Below the pieces are notes generated by a model, which saw only the letters and a list, made by a program, of their open reading frames with translations, ran no database searches and was not told the origin of the DNA. Below are positions 18,477-27,809 of a stretch of 64,000 nucleotides of DNA, piece by piece; position 1 is the stretch's first letter; the number at the start of each line of letters is the position of its first letter. This DNA comes from Muricomes sp049840515 (GTDB taxonomy: Bacteria > Bacillota > Clostridia > Lachnospirales > Lachnospiraceae). Both the position numbers and the translations under genes were made by a program. The stretch spans positions 434,001 to 498,000 of the forward strand of contig JASGKW010000009.1 in NCBI GenBank assembly GCA_049840515.1, given 5' to 3'.

Positions 18477-19763
18477 TTAGTTTTTAGGAGTAATAACCGC
18501 AGTGCCTCCCATATATGGCTGCAATGCTTCTGGTATTCTTACAGAGCCATCTGCCTGAAGATTATTCTCTAAAAATGCAATGAGCATTCTCGGAGGTGCA
18601 ACTACAGTATTATTCAATGTATGAGCGAAATATTTATTTGTTTCGCCTTTTACACGGATTCCCAGCCGCCTTGCCTGAGCATCCCCCAAGTTAGAGCAGC
18701 TTCCAACTTCAAAGTATTTCTTCTGTCTTGGAGACCATGCCTCCACATCCACAGATTTAACCTTTAAGTCTGCCAAATCCCCTGAACAGCATTCCAGAGT
18801 GCGCACCGGAATATCCAAAGAGCGGAACAAATCTACTGTATTTTTCCACAACTTTTCATACCAGTCCATGCTGTCTTCCGGCTTACAAACAACAATCATC
18901 TCTTGTTTTTCAAACTGGTGGATACGGTAAACTCCGCGCTCCTCAAGACCATGAGCACCTTTTTCTTTTCTGAAACATGGTGAATAGCTGGTAAGTGTCT
19001 GAGGTAATTCACTCTCGGCCAACTGAGTATCAATAAATTTTCCAATCATGGAATGCTCACTTGTTCCAATAAGATATAAGTCTTCTCCCTCAATCTTATA
19101 CATCATTGCATCCATTTCCGCGAAGCTCATTACTCCTGTCACAACATGGCTGCGAATCATAAACGGCGGAACACAGTAAGTAAATCCTCTGTTAATCATA
19201 AAGTCTCTGGCATAAGATATAACTGCTGAGTGAATGCGCGCAATATCTCCCATTAAGTAATAAAATCCGCTTCCTGCCACACGTCTTGCGCTGTCCAAAT
19301 CAATGCCATCAAATCTTTCCATAATTTCCGTGTGATACGGTATCTCAAACTCGGGCACTACAGGCTCACCAAATCGTTCAAGCTCTACATTTTCACTGTC
19401 ATCTTTTCCAATCGGTACGGAAGAATCAATGATATTAGGAAGTGTCATCATAATCTTTTTGATGCTCTCTTCCACATCTTTTTCTTCTACAGAAAGAGCT
19501 TCCATTCTGTCAGAGTTTTCTGTAACTTTTTTCTTTAATGCTTCTGCTTCTTCTTTCTTTCCCTGTGCCATCATAGCACCAATTTCTTTGGATATTTTAT
19601 TTTTCTCTGCTCTTAATACTTCTACTTCCTGTTTTATATTACGGTTTTTCAAATCCAGTTCCAGCACCTCATCAACCAGAGGTAATTTTTCATCCTGAAA
19701 TTTATTTTTAATATTCTGTTTCACTACATCTACGTTTGCTCTTACAAATTTAATATCTAACAT
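18477..19763 (-). CDS. serS: Seryl-tRNA synthetase
   Basis: The 428-residue class II synthetase has the N-terminal antiparallel coiled-coil arm (about residues 30-100, rich in Glu/Lys) that holds the tRNA-Ser long arm, and the catalytic core with the TSEHSMI, CFRKEKGAHGLEERGVYRIHQF (motif 2) and RMLIAFLENN (motif 3) segments. It charges tRNA-Ser, and a tRNA-Ser(GCT) gene is found at 47.1 kb. No T-box leader is seen in front of it. Confidence 0.96.
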   Translation of the reverse strand: MLDIKFVRANVDVVKQNIKNKFQDEKLPLVDEVLELDLKNRNIKQEVEVLRAEKNKISKEIGAMMAQGKKEEAEALKKKVTENSDRMEALSVEEKDVEESIKKIMMTLPNIIDSSVPIGKDDSENVELERFGEPVVPEFEIPYHTEIMERFDGIDLDSARRVAGSGFYYLMGDIARIHSAVISYARDFMINRGFTYCVPPFMIRSHVVTGVMSFAEMDAMMYKIEGEDLYLIGTSEHSMIGKFIDTQLAESELPQTLTSYSPCFRKEKGAHGLEERGVYRIHQFEKQEMIVVCKPEDSMDWYEKLWKNTVDLFRSLDIPVRTLECCSGDLADLKVKSVDVEAWSPRQKKYFEVGSCSNLGDAQARRLGIRVKGETNKYFAHTLNNTVVAPPRMLIAFLENNLQADGSVRIPEALQPYMGGTAVITPKN

Positions 19764-19810
19764 GATACTTCCTCCCTATAACCCTTGCCTTTATTATTTG
19801 TATGATTTTC

Positions 19811-20335
19811 TTATATTTTCTTTATATCATAAGCTTCCTGATACATCGCTCTTTCGAGAGATTCAGTTTCTTCCTGTGCCAATTCAATATAACTCTGGCC
19901 ATTTACAATCTCTTTTATATAAGTATAACATCCCTCACGGCTGTGCATTGCATTTAAAATCCATCCACAATTATTCTCATCCAGCATAGTCACTGCAAAA
20001 CTAAGATTTCCTCCCATTTCATGAAAAGCGTCATATTTTACAATTCCAACTTTCTGATAATGAGACTTTATCTTCTTATAAATATCTTCAATATTCTGTT
20101 GATTCTGTTTGGTAATTTCCGAAAGTTCCTCAATTTCTTCAAACCGGGTCAGTATGCTCTCCTCCAGATTTTTACCATCTTTACCTTTCATAAATGATGC
20201 GTAGCTGGTTTTCATTCTGTTATACTTCATATTTACACTCACCAGAAGTATAAATAGCAATACTTGAAGCAAAAATAGTAACCCTATTAAATATATAGGG
20301 TCAATACTAATACTTCCCAATGTAACAAACTCCAT
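19811..20335 (-). CDS. DUF4446 family membrane-anchored protein
   Basis: The 174-residue protein has one N-terminal transmembrane helix (IYLIGLLFLLQVLLFILLVS), a coiled-coil region (about 50-90) and a C-terminal domain with KYDAFHEMGGNLSFAVTMLDENNCG and EGCYTYIKEI, the DUF4446 signature. It is positioned downstream of parAB on the same strand, as in many clostridia. Function unknown. Confidence 0.8.
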   Translation of the reverse strand: MEFVTLGSISIDPIYLIGLLFLLQVLLFILLVSVNMKYNRMKTSYASFMKGKDGKNLEESILTRFEEIEELSEITKQNQQNIEDIYKKIKSHYQKVGIVKYDAFHEMGGNLSFAVTMLDENNCGWILNAMHSREGCYTYIKEIVNGQSYIELAQEETESLERAMYQEAYDIKKI

Positions 20336-20464
20336 TTATGTTCCTCCTTATAAATCATTCAGCTCCCTTTTTTCAATGCATCAGTATCTTGTTATTATAC
20401 TGACTTTCCCCCATATTATGTCAATAAACCTGCCCATAAAAGAACTATTATTAAACAATTAAAT

Positions 20465-21385
20465 TTAATCAGATATAGACATAATTAAATCGAATATACG
20501 TTCTAATTCTTCTTCTGAATAATATTCAATTTCAATTTTCCCTTTTCCACTGGCTTTCTGATTCACATTTACTTTTGTACCCATAATATTTTTCATTCTT
20601 TCTTCCAGGTTATCATAAATAAATGTATTCTGTGCCTTTACTATTTTTTGTTCCTTTTTAGGATTTTTTAATGCTTTTACAAGTTTTTCTGTTTCCCGGA
20701 CACTAAGTTTTTCATCAAATATTTTATTTGCTATTAAATACTGCTGTTCTTCGTCATCAATCGCAAGCAGCGCCCTGGCATGTCCGGTTGTAATCATATC
20801 ATCTACTATCATCTGCTGAACCCTGTCACTCAATTTCAAAAGACGCATAGAGTTGGTGACCGCTGTTCTGCTTTTTGATACTCTTTCAGCAACTTCATCC
20901 TGTTTTAAGCTAAATTCTTCCAACAGGCGCTTAAAAGCCATAGCTTCCTCTATCGGGTTTAAGTTTTCTCTCTGAATATTCTCTATCAAAGATATCTCAA
21001 CTATTTCCTGAGGTGTATATGTTTTAATTATTACAGGGACTTCTTTAAGCCCGGCTAATTTTGCGGCCCGCCACCTTCTCTCTCCTGCAATAATCTCATA
21101 ATAATCTTTCTTTTTCTGTACAAGTAGGGGTTGGAGAATCCCATATTGCTTTATGGAATCTGATAACTCCAACAGCGCATCCTCATCAAAATCTTTTCTC
21201 GGCTGATCCCTGTTTGGTTCAACTTCATTAATTTTGAGTAACACTTCGCCTGTCGCATCAGCTTTTCCATCATTTTTTTCTTTTTTATCTAATTCTACAT
21301 TTGCAGATTTTCCAGAGACTTTTTCGCTTCTGTCAGGAATCAGACTGTCCAGACCCTTTCCAAGTCCATTTCTTTTCACCGCCAT
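20465..21385 (-). CDS. parB: Chromosome partitioning protein ParB (Spo0J)
   Basis: The 306-residue protein begins MAVKRNGLGKGLDSLIPD, then has the ParB N-terminal CTPase domain (IAGERRWRAAKLAGLKEVPV, ENIQRENLNPIEEA) and the helix-turn-helix that reads parS (SKSRTAVTNSMRLLKLS), followed by the C-terminal dimer region. It loads on parS, of which two perfect copies lie 0.9-1.2 kb upstream. The gene follows parA by 4 bp. Confidence 0.95.
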   Translation of the reverse strand: MAVKRNGLGKGLDSLIPDRSEKVSGKSANVELDKKEKNDGKADATGEVLLKINEVEPNRDQPRKDFDEDALLELSDSIKQYGILQPLLVQKKKDYYEIIAGERRWRAAKLAGLKEVPVIIKTYTPQEIVEISLIENIQRENLNPIEEAMAFKRLLEEFSLKQDEVAERVSKSRTAVTNSMRLLKLSDRVQQMIVDDMITTGHARALLAIDDEEQQYLIANKIFDEKLSVRETEKLVKALKNPKKEQKIVKAQNTFIYDNLEERMKNIMGTKVNVNQKASGKGKIEIEYYSEEELERIFDLIMSISD

Positions 21386-21389
21386 ATTC

Positions 21390-22157
21390 TTATTCCTCTC
21401 CTTTATGAATCACTTCTTCTGCCAACAACATATAGCTCTCTGCTCCTGCAGACTTTGGATCGTACAAATTTATAGGCATTCCATAACTTGGTGCTTCTGC
21501 CAGACGAATATTTCTCGGTATTATAGTTTTATAAATATTTTGATTCAAATTATCCTTTACATTTTCTACTACTTGTAAAGAAAGATTAGTTCTTGCATCA
21601 TACATTGTAAAAACTACACCTTCAATTCTCAAAGATGGATTTAATCTTTCCTGTACTAATTCAATGGTATGTACTAACTGACTCAATCCTTCAAGTGCGT
21701 AATACTCACATTGGATTGGAACGAGTATGGAATTTGCTGTTGTCATAGCATTGATAGTAAGCATGCTCAATGCGGGAGGGCAATCTATAATTACAAAATC
21801 ATAATTGTCCTTAACCTTTTCAATTTCATTTTTGATAATATATTCCTTATTCTCAACGCCAATCAGCTCAATTTCTGCTGCTGACAAATTAATATTTGAC
21901 GGAAGAACATCAAGATTTTCAAAAACCTTTTCACAAATACATTCCTCGATTTCAGCATTGCCAATAATTAAATCATAAATAGTATTTTCAACTTCATTCT
22001 TGTTTACGCTGAGCCCACTAGTCATATTTCCTTGTGGATCCAAATCCAGTGCTAAAACCTTTTTTCCAAGGCTGGCAAGTGAAGATGATAAATTAATGGC
22101 TGTTGTTGTCTTACCTACACCACCTTTTTGGTTGGCAATTGCTATAATTCTTCCCAT
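21390..22157 (-). CDS. parA: Chromosome partitioning ATPase ParA (Soj)
   Basis: The 255-residue protein has the deviant Walker A KGGVGKTTTAINL, the switch I LDLDPQGN and the Walker B VIIDCPPALSMLT motifs of Soj/MinD ATPases. The start MGRIIAIANQKGG at 22157 follows AAAGGAG; the longer frame to 22181 lacks a ribosome site. It works with ParB on origin segregation and, in sporulating Firmicutes, on DnaA and axial filament control. Confidence 0.95.
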   Translation of the reverse strand: MGRIIAIANQKGGVGKTTTAINLSSSLASLGKKVLALDLDPQGNMTSGLSVNKNEVENTIYDLIIGNAEIEECICEKVFENLDVLPSNINLSAAEIELIGVENKEYIIKNEIEKVKDNYDFVIIDCPPALSMLTINAMTTANSILVPIQCEYYALEGLSQLVHTIELVQERLNPSLRIEGVVFTMYDARTNLSLQVVENVKDNLNQNIYKTIIPRNIRLAEAPSYGMPINLYDPKSAGAESYMLLAEEVIHKGEE

Positions 22158-22297
22158 TACAATACTCCTTTCATTGAACACTTTGTTATTATAACATTTT
22201 TTTAATTGTATATCTATACTTTATTGAAGATTAATGACTCAATAATTATTAAATTTGAGGTGTTTTATATGAAAATATTCTAAAGATTTCAAGTAAA

Positions 22298-22313
22298 TGT
22301 TTCACGTGAAACA
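22298..22313. promoter_or_regulatory. parS site 1
   Basis: TGTTTCACGTGAAACA, a perfect match to the Spo0J/ParB binding palindrome. The palindromic symmetry extends further, over 22291-22320 (30 bp). Confidence 0.95.
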
Positions 22314-22334
22314 TTTACTTATTAACTGATACTT

Positions 22335-22462
22335 CTGGAATTTCTAATATTCAAGAAGGTATATTTATTAAATTTCTAGCATTCAAGAAAAGCTGCTTAT
22401 TGAACTTTTAATATTTAAGAAGATATACTTATTGAACTTCTAATATTCAATAAGGTGTACTA
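22335..22462 (+). repeat. Four tandem 32-bp units with a 19-bp interrupted palindrome
   Basis: Units start at 22335, 22367, 22399 and 22431, each exactly 32 bp. The best copy reads ATTGAACTTCTAATATTCAA followed by an AAGGTGTAC-like tail. Each unit contains TTGAA-N9-TTCAA or a one- or two-base variant. Single or double copies of the same motif occur at 31118, 41671 and 44502. Confidence 0.75.
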
Positions 22463-22552
22463 TTGTATAAAATCTAATTATAATTTTTTTAGAACTATTT
22501 TAAAGAATTAAAAATGAAACTAATTTTGCAATTGTAATAAAGCACTTATAAA

Positions 22553-22568
22553 TGTTTCACGTGAAACA
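22553..22568. promoter_or_regulatory. parS site 2
   Basis: A second perfect TGTTTCACGTGAAACA, 255 bp from the first, 90 bp before the alpha/beta hydrolase start. Confidence 0.95.
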
Positions 22569-22657
22569 TTGTACTTAGAAATATGGACAATTTATACTTT
22601 ATTTGCTCCACCATGTGTAGTATAATAATAAGTATAAATTTAGAAAGAGGTGATACT

Positions 22658-23620
22658 TTGAGTTGGAAGAAAAAACTTACATCATGTGCCCTGCTTGGTG
22701 GTACTGCTATCGGAATTATGCATGTTGTCAACAAATTAGTCTATCATATTTCTACTATAGATAATCTTCTATTTCATAAAGATGAAAAGTATTATGATTG
22801 GAGATTTGGCCGAATTTTTTATACAAAGCAGGGAAGTGGTTCCCCAATTTTATTAATTCATGACTTAAATGTTACAAGCTCTGCATATGAATGGACTAAA
22901 ATTGTTGATGTATTATCTCGGACTAATACGGTTTATACCATTGATTTACTTGGATGTGGACGTTCGGATAAACCTAACTTGACTTACACTAATTATTTAT
23001 ATGTACAATTGATTACTGATTTCATCAAACATATCATTGGAGATAAAACGGACATCATAACTACCGGTGAATCTGGTACGTTTGTTTTAATGGCGTGTGC
23101 AAATGACAGTGAAATAATTAATAAAATCATTATGGTAAATCCTCAAAACCTTGTTACTCTTGCAAAAGTACCTACTAAACGCACAAAAGTATTGCGTTAT
23201 GTCATAAGTACCCCAATAATAGGTACCTTTATCTATAATATGCTTATTAATAAGAGAACAATTGAGGGAGATTTCCGGTCCAGATATTATTATGATCAAA
23301 ACAAAGTTGAGGAAAAAAGCATTGTCACATATTTTGAGGCATCGCATAAAAACAATGCCCGTTCAAAGCATTTGTACGCAAGCATAAAATCTCGATATAC
23401 AAATGCAAATATTATGCATTGCCTTAACAGAATAAATAATAGCATATTTATTATTGTGGGAAATTCAAATCCAGAAAATATGCTGACAGCTAATCAATAT
23501 CAGAATCAGCTTCCTTCTATAGAAATTGTAGGGATAAATAAAGCAAAACATCTGCCTCAGATGGAAGTGTCAAAAGAATTCATAGAACAAGTAAAAATCC
23601 TATTTGAAATCGGTGAATAA
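22658..23620 (+). CDS. Membrane-anchored alpha/beta hydrolase
   Basis: The 320-residue protein has an N-terminal hydrophobic segment (LTSCALLGGTAIGIMHVVN) and an alpha/beta-hydrolase fold: GSPILLIHDLN near residue 65, the likely nucleophile elbow ITTGESGTFV (Ser in GES), SIFIIVGNSNPENM for the acid, and the catalytic His in NKAKHLPQME. The TTG at 22658 is preferred as start because AGAAAGAGGTG lies just before it; the longer frame from 22583 has no ribosome site. Substrate unknown. It faces away from parA and ends at a strong terminator shared with rsmG. Confidence 0.75.
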   Translation: MSWKKKLTSCALLGGTAIGIMHVVNKLVYHISTIDNLLFHKDEKYYDWRFGRIFYTKQGSGSPILLIHDLNVTSSAYEWTKIVDVLSRTNTVYTIDLLGCGRSDKPNLTYTNYLYVQLITDFIKHIIGDKTDIITTGESGTFVLMACANDSEIINKIIMVNPQNLVTLAKVPTKRTKVLRYVISTPIIGTFIYNMLINKRTIEGDFRSRYYYDQNKVEEKSIVTYFEASHKNNARSKHLYASIKSRYTNANIMHCLNRINNSIFIIVGNSNPENMLTANQYQNQLPSIEIVGINKAKHLPQMEVSKEFIEQVKILFEIGE

Positions 23621-23636
23621 AATATGCTTTTTCAAA

Positions 23637-23669
23637 AAATGGCAGAAGAAAAGTTTTCTTCTGCCATTT
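23637..23669. terminator. Bidirectional terminator, hydrolase/rsmG
   Basis: AAATGGCAGAAGAAAA (23637-23652) pairs perfectly with TTTTCTTCTGCCATTT (23654-23669). Both strands offer T-rich 3' sides. Confidence 0.85.
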
Positions 23670-23706
23670 CTATCACCATAAGAACCTCTTTTTTATGATA
23701 TATAAA

Positions 23707-24417
23707 TTATATTGGTTCCTTGGATGGCATTCCTGCCTTCCTTGGATACTTCTTCTTTGTGTTTTCTTTCTTTCTTATTTTCACAAATGAACGGTTTATT
23801 TCTGTCTCAGGCAACTGAAATTTCACCACTTCTTCTACTTCCCCGCCCAATATTTTTATTGCTTTTTTTGAACTCTGTAATTCCTCATCTATATTTCCCG
23901 ATTTGTAAGATACAAATAGACCTCCTACACGGACATAAGGGATACAATACTCACATAAAGTAGCTAAATTAGCTACTGCCCTTGATACGCATAAGTCAAA
24001 CTTTTCTCTGTAACCTTCTTTTTGGGCATAATCTTCTGCCCTGCCATGTAATACTTCAATATTTTTTAACCCTAAGTTTTCCACAACTTCATTGAGAAAC
24101 TTCACTCTTTTGTTCAAAGAATCTAACAAAACAACATGCAGATGTGGAAAAACTATTTTTAAAGGCAGACCCGGAAATCCGGCTCCGGTTCCTATATCTA
24201 TCACAGTTTTTATTTCATTCATATCTATAGCTTTTACAACTGCAGCGCTGTCTACAAAATGTTTTTCATTAACCTCATCATAATCTGTTATCCCAGTCAG
24301 ATTCATAACTTTATTCCACTCTGTAAGCAATTCATAATATTTATTAAACTGCTCCTTTTGTTCCACACTTAATTGAATATCCAGCTCTTTTAACTGGCTT
24401 TCAAACTTATTTTCCAT
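23707..24417 (-). CDS. rsmG: 16S rRNA m7G527 methyltransferase
   Basis: The 236-residue Rossmann methyltransferase has the SAM-binding motif VIDIGTGAGFPGLPLKI, VLLDSLNKRVKFLN and CVSRAVANL. RsmG (GidB) methylates N7 of G527 in 16S rRNA; loss gives low-level streptomycin resistance in other bacteria. It lies at the end of the mnmE-mnmG-rsmG cluster, as usual near the origin. The last 20 residues are a Lys-rich tail. Confidence 0.95.
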   Translation of the reverse strand: MENKFESQLKELDIQLSVEQKEQFNKYYELLTEWNKVMNLTGITDYDEVNEKHFVDSAAVVKAIDMNEIKTVIDIGTGAGFPGLPLKIVFPHLHVVLLDSLNKRVKFLNEVVENLGLKNIEVLHGRAEDYAQKEGYREKFDLCVSRAVANLATLCEYCIPYVRVGGLFVSYKSGNIDEELQSSKKAIKILGGEVEEVVKFQLPETEINRSFVKIRKKENTKKKYPRKAGMPSKEPI

Positions 24418-24448
24418 TTATTTTCTCCTAAAAGTTATAGCATTACAT

Positions 24449-26341
24449 TTAATGGCTTTCAAGATAAACCAAAAGTACAGAAATATCTGCCGGTGATACC
24501 CCTGAAATCCTGGATGCCTGTCCAATAGATAATGGATGTATCTCAGTTAATTTTTGCTTTGCTTCTATTCTAAGGCTCTGGATGTCATAATAGTCAATAT
24601 TTTCTGGAATCATTTTATTTTCCAATTTTTTAAACTGCTCTACCTGACGCTCCTGGCGCTTGATATATCCATCATATTTTATATTAATATTTACCTGTTC
24701 GGCCACATCATAGGGAAGCTTGGGTCTTTCACTGTCGATTGGTGCAAGTATTTCATATGACAATTCAGGTCTTCTGACTAATTCTGACATTTTAATACCT
24801 GATACAAGAGCAGTACTTCCATAAGACTGTAATAAATTCTGTACTTCTTCAGATGTACCAATATTTGTGTGTTCAACTCTTTCAATCTCTTCCTTTATCA
24901 ACCTCTGCTTTTCACAAAGTTTTTGATAATGATTCTCATCTATTAATCCAACCTGATAACCTAACTCTGTTAACCGCATATCAGCATTATCTTGTCTCAA
25001 AAGTAATCTATATTCAGCTCTCGATGTCATCATACGGTATGGTTCATGACTTTCTTTAGTGACAAGATCATCAATAAGGACTCCTATATATCCCTGAGAA
25101 CGGTCAATAACAATTCCAGGCCTTCCCTGTAACTTTCTTGCAGCATTAATTCCTGCCACAAGACCCTGCGCAGCTGCCTCCTCATACCCCGAACTTCCAT
25201 TAAACTGTCCGGCACTGAACAAGCCTTGTATTTCCTTAAATTCTAATGTACTTTTTAATTGTCTTGCATCAATACAATCATATTCAATAGCATAAGCATT
25301 TCTTATGATTTTTGCATGTTCCAGGCCGGGAACACTTCGGTACATAGCATATTGCACATCCTCCGGCAATGAACTTGACATACCAGCTATATACATTTCG
25401 TTTGTTTCAAGTCCTTCCGGTTCAATAAACACCTGATGTCTATTTTTGTCAGAAAATTTAACTACTTTATCTTCAATTGACGGACAATATCTAGGTCCTG
25501 TTCCCTCAATCATTCCGGAATAAAGTGGAGACCTGTCCAGGTTATTTCGTATAATCTCATGAGTTTTTTCATTTGTATAAGTAAGCCAGCAGGAAACCTG
25601 ATCTATCTGTATATCATCAGGATTGGTGGTAAAAGAAAATGGAACAACTCTCTCATCACCTTTTTGTTCTTCCATCTTACTAAAATCAATAGAATTTCTG
25701 TCAATTCTGGCAGGAGTTCCTGTTTTAAAGCGATACATTTTTATGCCCAATGATTTCAAACTATCCGTTAGGTGATTCGCAGCCTGAAGTCCATTCGGGC
25801 CGGTGTAGGTGCTCACATCACCGTAAATACATCTTGCCTTTAAGTAAGTTCCGGCACAGAGTATAACAGCCCGGCAGGAATAAATCGCACCAGAGTAAGT
25901 CTGTACACCAACTATCTGCTGATTCTCAACTAATATATCTGTAACCTCCATCTGGCGGATATCCAGATTTTTTTCATTCTGAAGTACCCTGCGCATAGTC
26001 CTCGTATAATTTTCTTTGTCAGCCTGGGCTCTGAGAGAATGTACAGCCGGCCCTTTAGACTGATTGAGCATCTTAGACTGGATAAATGTCTTGTCAATCA
26101 CTTTTCCCATCTCTCCGCCAAGGGCATCTATCTCTCTCACAAGATGTCCTTTTGAAGTTCCGCCTATATTTGGATTGCAGGGCATCAGAGCAATACTTTC
26201 TATATTTACAGTAAAAATAATAGTTTTAAATCCAAGCCTTGCTGCCGCAAGAGCTGCCTCACAGCCGGCATGCCCCGCTCCTATTACAGCTATATCATAT
26301 TTGTCTTTATTTTCCCATACAGAATTTGCTGAATATTTCAT
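24449..26341 (-). CDS. mnmG: tRNA modification enzyme MnmG (GidA)
   Basis: The 630-residue FAD enzyme has the dinucleotide motif VIGAGHAGCEAALAAARLG, PCNPNIGGTSKGHLVREIDALGG, the catalytic-cysteine regions and HEPYRMMTSRAEYRLLLRQDNADMRL, with a helical C-terminus. With MnmE it makes the 5-carboxymethylaminomethyl group on U34 of certain tRNAs. Its start at 26341 overlaps the mnmE 3' end by 35 bp, suggesting translational coupling between the two partners. Confidence 0.95.
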   Translation of the reverse strand: MKYSANSVWENKDKYDIAVIGAGHAGCEAALAAARLGFKTIIFTVNIESIALMPCNPNIGGTSKGHLVREIDALGGEMGKVIDKTFIQSKMLNQSKGPAVHSLRAQADKENYTRTMRRVLQNEKNLDIRQMEVTDILVENQQIVGVQTYSGAIYSCRAVILCAGTYLKARCIYGDVSTYTGPNGLQAANHLTDSLKSLGIKMYRFKTGTPARIDRNSIDFSKMEEQKGDERVVPFSFTTNPDDIQIDQVSCWLTYTNEKTHEIIRNNLDRSPLYSGMIEGTGPRYCPSIEDKVVKFSDKNRHQVFIEPEGLETNEMYIAGMSSSLPEDVQYAMYRSVPGLEHAKIIRNAYAIEYDCIDARQLKSTLEFKEIQGLFSAGQFNGSSGYEEAAAQGLVAGINAARKLQGRPGIVIDRSQGYIGVLIDDLVTKESHEPYRMMTSRAEYRLLLRQDNADMRLTELGYQVGLIDENHYQKLCEKQRLIKEEIERVEHTNIGTSEEVQNLLQSYGSTALVSGIKMSELVRRPELSYEILAPIDSERPKLPYDVAEQVNINIKYDGYIKRQERQVEQFKKLENKMIPENIDYYDIQSLRIEAKQKLTEIHPLSIGQASRISGVSPADISVLLVYLESH

Positions 26342-27719
26342 TTACTAAATCTTCTCCTATCGCATCCCCGGTTATACTTCCCAGTGACTCATATGCATCC
26401 ATTAAGTCAATAGAAAAGAAATCCTCCGGCATCTGATTTTCAATACTTTCAATCACCTTATTTAAGCTTTCACGGGCATCTAAAAGTGCTGCCTTATGTC
26501 TTACATTTGTAATGTATACCTCATCATTAAAAGAAACTTTCCCCTTCAAAAACATAGAGCTTAATGTTTCTCCAAGCTCCTGAATGCCCAGCTCCTCTTT
26601 TGCTGATATATCAATCATTGGAATATTATTTGAATTATTTCCTTCATTTTTTTCTTTTTTAACCATAAAATCAACTTCATTTTGCAAGTTTTCTTTCGTT
26701 ATAACTGTATTTAAATCTGATTTATTTAAAAGAATAATAGTTCTTTTACCTTCTATTAAGTTAATAATTTCTTTATCATTCTCGTCCAGGGGTCTCGAGG
26801 CATCTGCAACATAGATAATCAGATCAGCATTTTTTACATAATCCTTTGCTTTATCCACACCCATTTTCTCAATAATATCTTCAGTTTCTCTTATTCCTGC
26901 GGTATCAACCACATTTAATATTAACCTATTTAACTGAATCTGCTCCTCCAGGGCGTCTCTGGTTGTCCCTTCTATATCTGTAACAATAGCTCTTTCTTTA
27001 CCCAAAAGTACATTTAAAAGTGAAGACTTTCCTGCATTTGGTTTACCAACAATAACAGTCTGTATTCCCTCTTTTATGATTCTGCCACTGTCAGAAGAGT
27101 TTATTAATTTTTCAATATCAACTAGAATATTCTCTATGACATCTTTTAATTTCTCGCCATATCCATCTATCTCAATATGTTCAGGATCATCCAAAGCAGT
27201 CTCAATAAAGGCTATATGGTAAATAATTTCATTTCTAATATCACTTATTTTTTTCTTAACACTGCCTTTTAGTTGACTGATAGAACTTTGAAGAGCATAT
27301 TCATTTTTAGATGTTATCACATCAATTACAGCTTCTGCCTGGGATAAATCCATCTTCCCGTTTAGGAATGCCCTCTTTGTAAATTCTCCGGGCTCCGCGG
27401 GTCTTGCCCCATTTTTTATGGCTGTCTCCAATATACGTTTTACCACATAAGTTCCGCCATGGCAATTAATTTCTACTGTGTCTTCACCTGTAAAGGTTCT
27501 AGGAGCACGCATAAGCATAACCAGAACCTCATCAACCATTTCCTCTCCATCCTTAATAAATCCATAATGAATGGTATGACTGACGGCTTTTGAAATATCT
27601 TCTTTTCCGGCATATATGTTTTTAATAATCTGAAATGCTTCTGAACCACTGATACGAACTATCCCAATTCCCGAATTTGTCATTCCGGTAGATATTGCGG
27701 CGATTGTATCTTTCTTCAT
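26307..27719 (-). CDS. mnmE: tRNA modification GTPase MnmE (TrmE/ThdF)
   Basis: The 470-residue protein has the N-terminal folate-binding domain (ISTGMTNSGIGIVRISG), a central helical domain and an inserted G domain with GKPNAGKSSLLN (P-loop), DTAGIRETED and NKSD. It ends in FCMGK, the C-terminal motif whose Cys is needed for activity. Partner of MnmG. Confidence 0.96.
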   Translation of the reverse strand: MKKDTIAAISTGMTNSGIGIVRISGSEAFQIIKNIYAGKEDISKAVSHTIHYGFIKDGEEMVDEVLVMLMRAPRTFTGEDTVEINCHGGTYVVKRILETAIKNGARPAEPGEFTKRAFLNGKMDLSQAEAVIDVITSKNEYALQSSISQLKGSVKKKISDIRNEIIYHIAFIETALDDPEHIEIDGYGEKLKDVIENILVDIEKLINSSDSGRIIKEGIQTVIVGKPNAGKSSLLNVLLGKERAIVTDIEGTTRDALEEQIQLNRLILNVVDTAGIRETEDIIEKMGVDKAKDYVKNADLIIYVADASRPLDENDKEIINLIEGKRTIILLNKSDLNTVITKENLQNEVDFMVKKEKNEGNNSNNIPMIDISAKEELGIQELGETLSSMFLKGKVSFNDEVYITNVRHKAALLDARESLNKVIESIENQMPEDFFSIDLMDAYESLGSITGDAIGEDLVNEIFSKFCMGK

Positions 27720-27736
27720 TTCTTCCTCCTATAACT

Positions 27737-27792
27737 ATAAAAAAGGACGTTTTTCAACTTCACGAAAGTGCCCGTGAAGCGGAAACGTCCTC
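27737..27792 (-). terminator. Terminator between jag and mnmE
   Basis: Read on the minus strand, GAGGACGTTTC pairs with GAAAAACGTCC across a hairpin with an inner GCTTCAC/GTGAAG stem and is followed by TTTTTTATAG. It separates the rpmH-rnpA-yidD-yidC-jag transcript from mnmE-mnmG-rsmG. Confidence 0.8.
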
Positions 27793-27809
27793 TTTCGCTT
27801 CAATACTAA

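Larger units (their letters stand above)
22158..22657. other. 500-bp parS-containing intergenic region
   Basis: No protein gene is visible. The region holds two parS sites, four tandem copies of a 32-bp unit between them, and very AT-rich DNA that includes the parA promoter side and the 5' end of the alpha/beta hydrolase gene. Confidence 0.7.

Noticed and set aside
22298..22462. Possible CRISPR array near parS
   Set aside because: The four 32-bp units are contiguous with no unique spacers between them, and no cas genes are present.
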